Shown here piece by piece: positions 52,201 through 61,200 of a DNA stretch of 64,000 nt (position 1 is the stretch's first letter; each line of letters starts with the position of its first letter). A program made the translations under genes and the position numbers. The stretch is from the NCBI GenBank assembly GCA_001940645.1, contig MDVS01000012.1, positions 7,250 through 71,249 on the forward strand. The letters are read 5' to 3'. The notes beneath the pieces were generated by a model, which saw nothing but the letters and a program-made list of their open reading frames with translations, had not been told where the DNA came from and ran no database searches. This DNA comes from Candidatus Heimdallarchaeota archaeon LC_3. GTDB taxonomy: Archaea > Asgardarchaeota > Heimdallarchaeia > Hodarchaeales > LC-3.

Positions 52201-55200
52201 CCGATATTTCTTCTAGGTAATAAAATAGATTGATTTACTATTTTTACCTTAGTCGAGGATTCTAATGTCTTTTGTTCTAGAGATACCGAATCTAGTCTTA
52301 AATTTTTAAGAAGGACAGATGAAAGTTGATAATTATTTGAAATCTCTAACAAAATTGATGCATAATCAATAAAGAAATTTTCTTGGATGATATTTCGATC
52401 AAATGTATGATAGTCACTTTCAAGGGGATAAACTTCAAGGTAATAGATATCATTATCTATTTTCCAAGTATTTGACTCGTAAAGAGGAACAATATTAACT
52501 TTATCACCATCTGTTGTATTGGTATTTATTAAAATACTATTCTCAGGAGTAAATCCAGTTAATATATAGATACTACTTCCATTTATTTGATTAGTAATTG
52601 TCGATTTTAGGATGAGACCTTGTTGTTCTGGTCTAGTAAATGATACATTTCCTAATTTTATTGTAGGACCATACCAATTTGCATTTTCTTCAAAAGTAGC
52701 TAAAGATTCATTTTCAATTGTAGGCGAAGAGTTTATAGCATTAATTGAAATATTCTTAATAATAATTGATTCTTTTGGGATGAAATTAGGAAGGTCACTA
52801 AAATAAGCATTATAGGTACTTACAATATTGTCTGAAATATTAAATGCATTTCCACTTACATCAGAAACATAGATCCATCTATCTGTAGTCGTCTCACTAT
52901 TATCTAGATTGCGATTGCCTATTGTAAAGACATCAGAGTCATTTTTATAGTAATAAAGATCACTTCTTGCATCAATAAAACGATCACTAGTGTAATCTGA
53001 AGAAACTGGTCGAAGATAAAATTTTTGAGATGTACTGTCGTTGATAGGCAACATTATTGAATAATATTCATAATATTGACTTAAGAAATTTGTATCTTGA
53101 AGGCTTTCTGATAAATAGGCATCAGAATAAAATGTCCCAGTAGCTAATCCATTCTGGTAATAATTATCATTTATGACATAATCTTTAAAATAATTATCAT
53201 AGACAAATTGATCGACATCATAAAAATAATTATCCGACTCCATTTCTGTATCATTCGAAGATATATTCCAATTTGTATTGACAGCAGAAGTGAGGATTTG
53301 ATCACTAAAATTAGATGATAGACCATAATAATTAATTATGCGGTCTGTTCCATTATCATCAATAGTGATAGATACTCTAATTTCACTGGGTAAGTAAATC
53401 CAGTGCTCTCCCTCACCTATAAATTGATTATCGATCAGTCCAACCGGATAAGTAGATCCGAAACCATTTTCAATATTAATGGGTAGATTTAATATTGTCC
53501 CTTCAGTTATTACCTGATTTCCTGTGAATAAATTATAACCTTCGAATCCTGGAACTAATGAGATACTTGAAAAAGTACTATCAACATTTTCACCAAATTC
53601 GGAAGAAATTGGATAATTATTCATGTGAAGTGGTTGAATCCCGTATAATAATCCATTCATATTAGTAATTTGATTCTGACCTTGAGAAACATCAATAGAG
53701 GTTAATTCAGTAGAATTGAATGCCCAATTATATAAATTAAATGTGTTGATACTTTCTCCCTGCCAGTTATCTTTAGCAACAAAATTAAAATTCCTGTTGA
53801 TCGAATATGGATGATTTGAGAATTGCAATGTTCCTTGATTGATACCGTTAACATCGTAGAAAGTGACATTTCTATTTGCATCCATTACTAATTTTATATG
53901 CGTCCAAGATTCATTAGTAAGTATCGAATTTGTCGATGTCACCGATTCGGAGTCAATTGTAAAGATCAAACGACCATTAATATCCCTATCAAGACTTATT
54001 TTATTATTAGTAGCATCTGAACCAAAGTAAAAAATATTTGTTGCATTATTCCAAGGACCTCTTAGAGTCAAAGAAAAAGTGAATCCTTGAGACCAATCAA
54101 TATGTATAGAAGGTAATCGAATATTATTATCCGTTAATTTTATTATATTTCCATAAATATTCTCCTCACTTGAGCTTATTATTCCATCAAATAAGGAGAT
54201 CAATGAATCATTGTGCCAAGATAAAATCTCATTATTAGAAGGAGTATATTGCAGAGTACCCATCCAAGCCATATCCGAAATATTGGTGCTATTTACCACA
54301 TAATTTGCTATTGGAGTAAAATTAGTATAGGAATTAGAATTAGATTCCCAATCAGGCATTAATATTGAATTACCATCATATTTGCTTGGATTTAGAAAAT
54401 TAGAATCCCAAGCAAATTCTATATTATCATAATATTGTGTCATACCTGAAATAATTGAGACTAATTGATCAACGTAGTCTTGGCTATTAATTTCGTTTAT
54501 CGAACTAGTGCTGTCACTTGTCCGATAGCTGGAATATAGTCCTGTACCGTGTCTTGAGGGAAGTGGTCTCCAAATACCGTTATCTGTAGTATTGGGAACA
54601 GGAGAACTTGAGACTAAGACTGTGCCGTCAAGAATTATTCCATTAGAATCTTGTGAAATAGAAAAAACAAATCTATCAGCAAAATTGGTCATCCAAGAAT
54701 TTAAACCTAAAGTATTATAGGGCAAGAGAGAAATAGGAACATTAGAATTATTAGCAACGGTAGCATAATTCATCGATGAATTTAATAGAGATGTATCAGC
54801 AATCACTAATGAATCTGAATGCATCAATCCAAGAATATCTGATAAATATATACCCTCAACCGTTTCACCAGTAGAAATTTTGATTTTATTATTTGTCTGT
54901 AATTCTAAATCCCCTAGTTTTACTTCTAGCCGCTTTTCGTTATTTAAAAGGTCTATTTCTTCAGTATAGACTATTTTGTCTGTATACGGGCCCGTATGGA
55001 AAATTTTTCCACCATTTGCTAAGAAATTTCTCATAAAATTGTTTTTCCTTATATTATTTTGTGCTTGAAGTAATGAGGAATAAGTATTGCCATCCTTGTC
55101 CTTGTGTGGTATGAAGACTTCTGGAATAGGGCCAATAAGTATAAGAGTAATGTTTTCACTATTTTGGATATTAAAATTTTCTAACTCATTGATCACTGAA

Positions 55201-58200
55201 TATGAATTATAAATTGATGCTGAGTAACCCGAATTTAATAATTGTTTTTCTAAATCTAGGGAAAATTCTCGGAGATTCTTATCGAATTCTTTATCGAAAC
55301 TGGCATATAATGGGTCGTAATAGATAATATATTTGGGATCTTGTAATATATTTTCAGAATCGAACGTCCTAGAGGTAATATTTCTAAATTTTTGATCCTC
55401 TGTAAGTAAAGGAACTAAAAATTGTTTTGATTTTCCTTCTAAAATAATTCCATTATTATCCAGATAAACTATGATTCTAGAATCTAATACAATCCTATTT
55501 GACTGATGAAATATATCCTTAGCTCTGATGGTCTTTATTTCAGAGTTTGTTTGATTGGAAAAAAATGCTTGATTGAACAGAAGTTCCATTCCAAAATCAA
55601 TATCTTCATTGGTAATCTCATCTATAGGAGCTTTAAGTGCTTCTAGGGCAGTTTCTTTTATTCCATCGTAATTTGTATCAAATAATGTAGTATTGAAAAT
55701 GTATTGTGTCTCCAATGGATGAAGTACAGCAGATTCATAAGCCAAATTTGCATTATTTTCTCGATTAACTAACTCTAATCCAGAAAAGATATAATCTGCG
55801 TTAGGATCAACTCCTTGGAACCAGAAATCACGAATCTGTATCTTATCTGAATCTTTTTCTTTTAAGAAGTTAATGACTTCCTTTATTGGAATTGACTCAG
55901 GGAATTGATTATCAAAATATTCTCTTTCTAAAAAGTCAGGATTTTGTGATTGTCTTAATAGATCATTTTGATAATAATAATTCTGAGTCGAAGGAAGTCT
56001 AATATCATAGTACAAATAGGAGACATAATCTGGATATAAAAATCGAATATCTTCTGTCCTTATAATTATAGTCTTTAATGAGCCAGTACCCTTATTTATA
56101 AATTCAAAACCAATTTCATATCCCTTTTGGATGTTGGAGGATTCATTTTTAATTTTGACATCGAATAGCAGATGAGTCATATTAGATATATCTAGATTCG
56201 AATCCCCAAAGAAAAAGTCATTGAAGTCTACATTGGTACTATAGAGTGTGTCTCCTGAAAATCTTACTCCATTTAAGTCAAAAGATACTCCATTATTACC
56301 AGATGCAATAGAAAAAGCATTTTTCAATTCAGTATTGCTTATTTTCTGAGTGGGTATTATTCTTTCCTCAAAATGATCGAATTGAATGTATCCTGAAATA
56401 TCATCACCAAGCAGTCGGGAAAGATTCACAGCAGAACCAGATTCAGATACAAAGTCAAATTCTTTAAAATCGTATTCAGAAGTGATACTAGCAACGGCAG
56501 TGAGAAAACTCAGATCATTAGAGCCAATAATGGTCGAATTATAAGAAAGGCTAGATTTAATTTGGCTTAACTTTGAAATTAATATACCTAAAAATTCTTC
56601 ATCAACTAAATGATCAAAAAGTCTTGAATTTTCTAAATCTTCCAAAATACTTATTGTAAATTTAGAATTCTTGAAATCGATATTCATTCCTAATTTATTG
56701 AACAATTTCTCTAGTAGTCCAAAATTAGTCGAATCATACCCATATTTCTCAAAATGGAGAAAATAATTTTCTATATAGTCGCGATAGATTTTTCTCCAAT
56801 CAATCCTGTCTTTGAAGTGATCAGTCTGACTAAAAGTGATACCTAATTCATCAGTTGATCTAGAAAATGCTCCAGATTCGGTAAGGACATTATTAATTAT
56901 ACTCTTTACTATCTTAGGATCTGAAATATTGACTACTCCTTTGAATAACTTCTTTGTCTCTTTTGAAATATGTTGGACCAAACTTGCTTCCCAAGGACTT
57001 ATGTTTTTGAGTTCAATTATTTTATCAGTCAACATAATTCTTTGAATATCTTTTATTTGAAGGTTTATATTTGAAGGAACACCCTTGAATAGGTATTCTA
57101 TTTGATATAATCCAAATTCCGCGGCTCTAGGGTTACCACCGGTAATTTCATTAATATCTAATCTTGCTGGTCTTTTAAATTCGGAAAAAAATTGAGTTGG
57201 TTTAATTTCTCTTTCAGTTAATGATTGTCTTCCGTCCAATACCCGTCCTATCAATCCTTGATCCATAACTTGAGTACTTACCCGAGTCTTTTTTCCTGAT
57301 CTAATGATTTTATCTAATGGGGTTGGTCTAGTATAACTCTGGATAATTATTTCTCTTACTTTTTCAAGCATATCAGTTTGTTTTGGATCATTTGAATTGA
57401 AGAGACTTAAAAATATATCTAAATCATTTCTATCTTCATTGTATACATATTTGGTCAAAAATTCCCTTAATTTATTATTATCAAGCTTATGATCCCAATC
57501 AATTAAAGAAATTTGTGTTGCATAAAATTCTGCAATACTCACTTCTGTTCCCCATCCACCGGCAAGTTCGTTTATTTTTTTGCGATACCCTTTCAGAGTA
57601 TTATTTGTACTCAAATCCCCAAGAATCTTGCCGTTTAGATAACGTACCAATTCTTCAAACGCATCTTTAGGAGCTAAATTATCTGGATTCATATCAAGTA
57701 TTAAAGCTCCGCTATCTTCTAAATTGTATTTTATAATATGGTCTGGAGATAAACTTGTTTCTATACGCTTGGAATTTATAAGCTTCCACATAGTATATAT
57801 TGGAAAATCTGTTGAAGAACTTTCTTCTGGATGTAGTTCTGCCCATTTAAATGAAATACTAGAATTATCAAATAAATCTCTCCACATTTTAAGAGGAGGT
57901 AATGGATTGTTAACCGTTTTCGAAATAGTATTAACTGGTCCAATTAATGGATATTTCTCAAAATCGGCAAATTTATCTGGATCTAAAGTTGCATTCTCCG
58001 TCAAAATTTCTATCCCATTTTTTCGAATCAATAGATCCATTAAATTGAATGGTAATTTATCTATACTAGGAATATCATTTTTTTTGGCAATTGCAATTAA
58101 TTTCAAATAGAAATTTTTATAGGTTAATTGGTGATATATGTCAATTAACCCAAATAACGAATGTCTAACATATTTTGGAATATGATAATTATCTAGAATT

Positions 58201-61200
58201 TCCATTGGCATAAAATAATCTTTAAGCACTCCTCTTTTCCTTAAAGCCTCAAAAATTAGTAAATTTTCATTAGATTCCAATCGCCATCTATAAAGACCTT
58301 CTGGATCATCAATAAACTTCAAAAGTATTTTTTCATGTATTTTATTAAGATTATACTTTTCAATAAATCTAGTCGTTGAAACAATAGTCTCCTCTTGTAT
58401 CCCAAATATAGCATTTCCTTTAGACGTCAAAGTATAAAATTGCAGAGGACTACTAGCTTCTCTCCCTTTATTCTGGTGAACAAGATTATTTTCAATTAAT
58501 TTAATGAGTCTCCTCTCCATGTTCTCATAACCCAATTTTACGTTAGTGTTACCATAAAGTTTCCGTGAAAAAACCTCCTCATTAAAATATCGGAAGAGAT
58601 CTTCTACTATATTAGTATCATAAAGATGTCTACTTAATACATCTAATATTAAAAAATCAACCATGTCAAGTGCTGGTAAGCTTTGATCTTCCCACGAATT
58701 TTTAAGAACATCAATAAAGTTTATATATTTTTGATCCATATTTAATTTTTTCATAACATCTTTAGTAAAAGATATCCATTGATAAACAGTTTTCACATTA
58801 CTAGTCTCTTTATAAATTAAAAGCAATCCGGTATTTTCCATTTCACTAATCATACTTCTAACATTTATTTTCGATAAAGGGATATTATCCCTTAGTAGTA
58901 TGTCATTAATGCCATATAACGCTCCATATTTCCTTATAGTATCGAAAGTTAGTATACCAAATTCTGGATCTATAAAATGAGTAACCATTAATTTGAGTAA
59001 TTTACTATTTTCATTATTACTTGACCAAAAGCTTGATAAGGTAGTATCAAATATGGTATAGGGCGAAAAGTTAGAATATGGGTCACTAGGAAAATTTGTT
59101 AACAACTTCCTTTGTGCTGATCTTCCAAATGCGAAAAGCAATCCATGTTGATTGAGTGCATTAATGGAATTTACAAGAATAGTTTTAGTCGGTGTAACTA
59201 TACCAGAGATAATTCTTCTTGGAAAGTTAAATCTGTCTAATTTGAGATAGTCAAAAAGTTCATCGTACCCTAAGCTTGTACCAAATTCTTTGAAAACCCT
59301 CATAATACTTTTTTCATAATCATTTAGACCCGTAACAATCTCAATTGGCATTTTATTTTCGTCAAGAATTGGTAAGAGTGTTCTTGTTATCCTATTATTA
59401 TTCTGAATAAATCCATTTTTTTCATTGAAATCTAAAAATTCCTTGCCATTCTGAGAAATTTGACCATCTGTAGATAAAACCTTTATAGTAGCATCTCTAG
59501 TCGATACTCCATCTATCAATGATAAAGACTTTATCTTATTAATTCTAGCATATATCAAAGATAATTCTGAAGGTGAGAAATTATTCTTTAGAGCTCCAAT
59601 GCCTACAGATAATATTGTAATATCGACCAAATCTAAAATGTCAATATTTCTATATAAGCCAGCAAGGACTGAAGAGACATCTTGATTGCGCCCCAAGACA
59701 TTAATTTCTCCGATATTCTGACTTAGAGGAGTCGAAGGAGAAGCACTGACCAAAGTCTTCCACCGTAATAATAGACCACTTTCTTTCGATATTTCTTGAT
59801 ACGATTTAAGTAAGTTCGAAATTGCTTCATCACTTCCACGGACTAGTGAACTATCTACCAACTTGGTCGTCGCACTTCTGATTGATCGTAAGATATCATC
59901 AGTGTATGATGTCTGTAATCCATTCAAAGTAAATCTTGGTTCTTCTTTGTTAAGTCGAATCTTAAGATTATTTTTTTGGACAGCAATTGATTCCTCCATA
60001 TCATTCTTTACTTCTTCTTTCAAAAGATCAAGGCGAATATCTTCTAAATTTCTATATACCAAATTTATCCAATCTGAAATCTCATAAGGTGTAAAATAGT
60101 TATCAATCATTTTATTAGTATTTCCAAGCATAATACCCCATGAGATTGTGGTATCAAGGAATGTATCATGATTTTTATTGTTTAATTTATTAATTTCATC
60201 TACATACCCACTATACATCTGTTCTAATGAATTAACCTTTGATTCAGGATAGATTTGTGAATTTGTAACAAATATTTTGTCTTCAAGATTAAAGTCATAT
60301 AATTTTAAATTTGAATCAAAATTTAATGATTCAATAAAAAAGGAATTTTCTCCAGAATACTTTTCTGATACTCTTTTAATTTCTTTTTCCTCAAAGGACA
60401 TTAAAAATTCTTTACTTTCCTTAATTAAATTAGCAATTGGATCATTATTGTCCATAAATACGAGTCCTTGGGCAAAAATCTGTAGGATCAAAACATTTAA
60501 TGTCATAATGGAGATTGTGGCAATAAATAATGGAAATGCTGTGAACAAAATCAAAAGCAAAAATAAAGTGAAATTTGGGCTAGTGTTATCTATTGAAAGA
60601 CCATCATCAAAAAAATTGATAGTGGGTAACGTCTTTATTTGATAAAGATTATTAAAATTCGGTATTTCTCTTAATTCATTAGGCGTGTAGTCTAATACTT
60701 GTGTTACGAAGTTATCTTCATATTTAGGAATTACAGGAATACTCTTTCGGGATTCCATTAATTCCTTAACAGAAATACCAGTCATTGCTTCATAGATCTG
60801 TAAAGAAGGATCTAATCCATTTAATAATTCTTCTTTTTGTAACCTTTGATAAGCGATCTCGGTAATTATATCCTCCGTTAGGGAGGAATCTAATAGCGCT
60901 TCTTGGTCTAATGTGTTATTGTATTCAACTTCTGTAACAAATCCTTCTAATGCTGTACCTATTTGAGTCAATACAGATATTGATTCTTTCAGAATGACAA
61001 ATTTATTAAGAAATTTCTTAGTATTCTTAATTATACTATAAATATTAAAAGCGCTTTCGACCATACCATGATTTTCTGCCTCATCCGCTTCATAAAATAG
61101 CTCTAACACTGGAAAATCGCTATTATCAAATGTTATGTTAAATGAATTGGAATAATAGCGAAGAGTAGTTTCCATTAAATTCAATAGAAGAGATTTTGTG

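Noticed and set aside
57724..58110. 128-residue plus-strand ORF, and similar ones at 43552-43893, 60277-60642 and 62956-63306
   Set aside because: All are antisense to the giant gene and have serine/leucine/isoleucine-rich composition typical of reverse-strand shadows.
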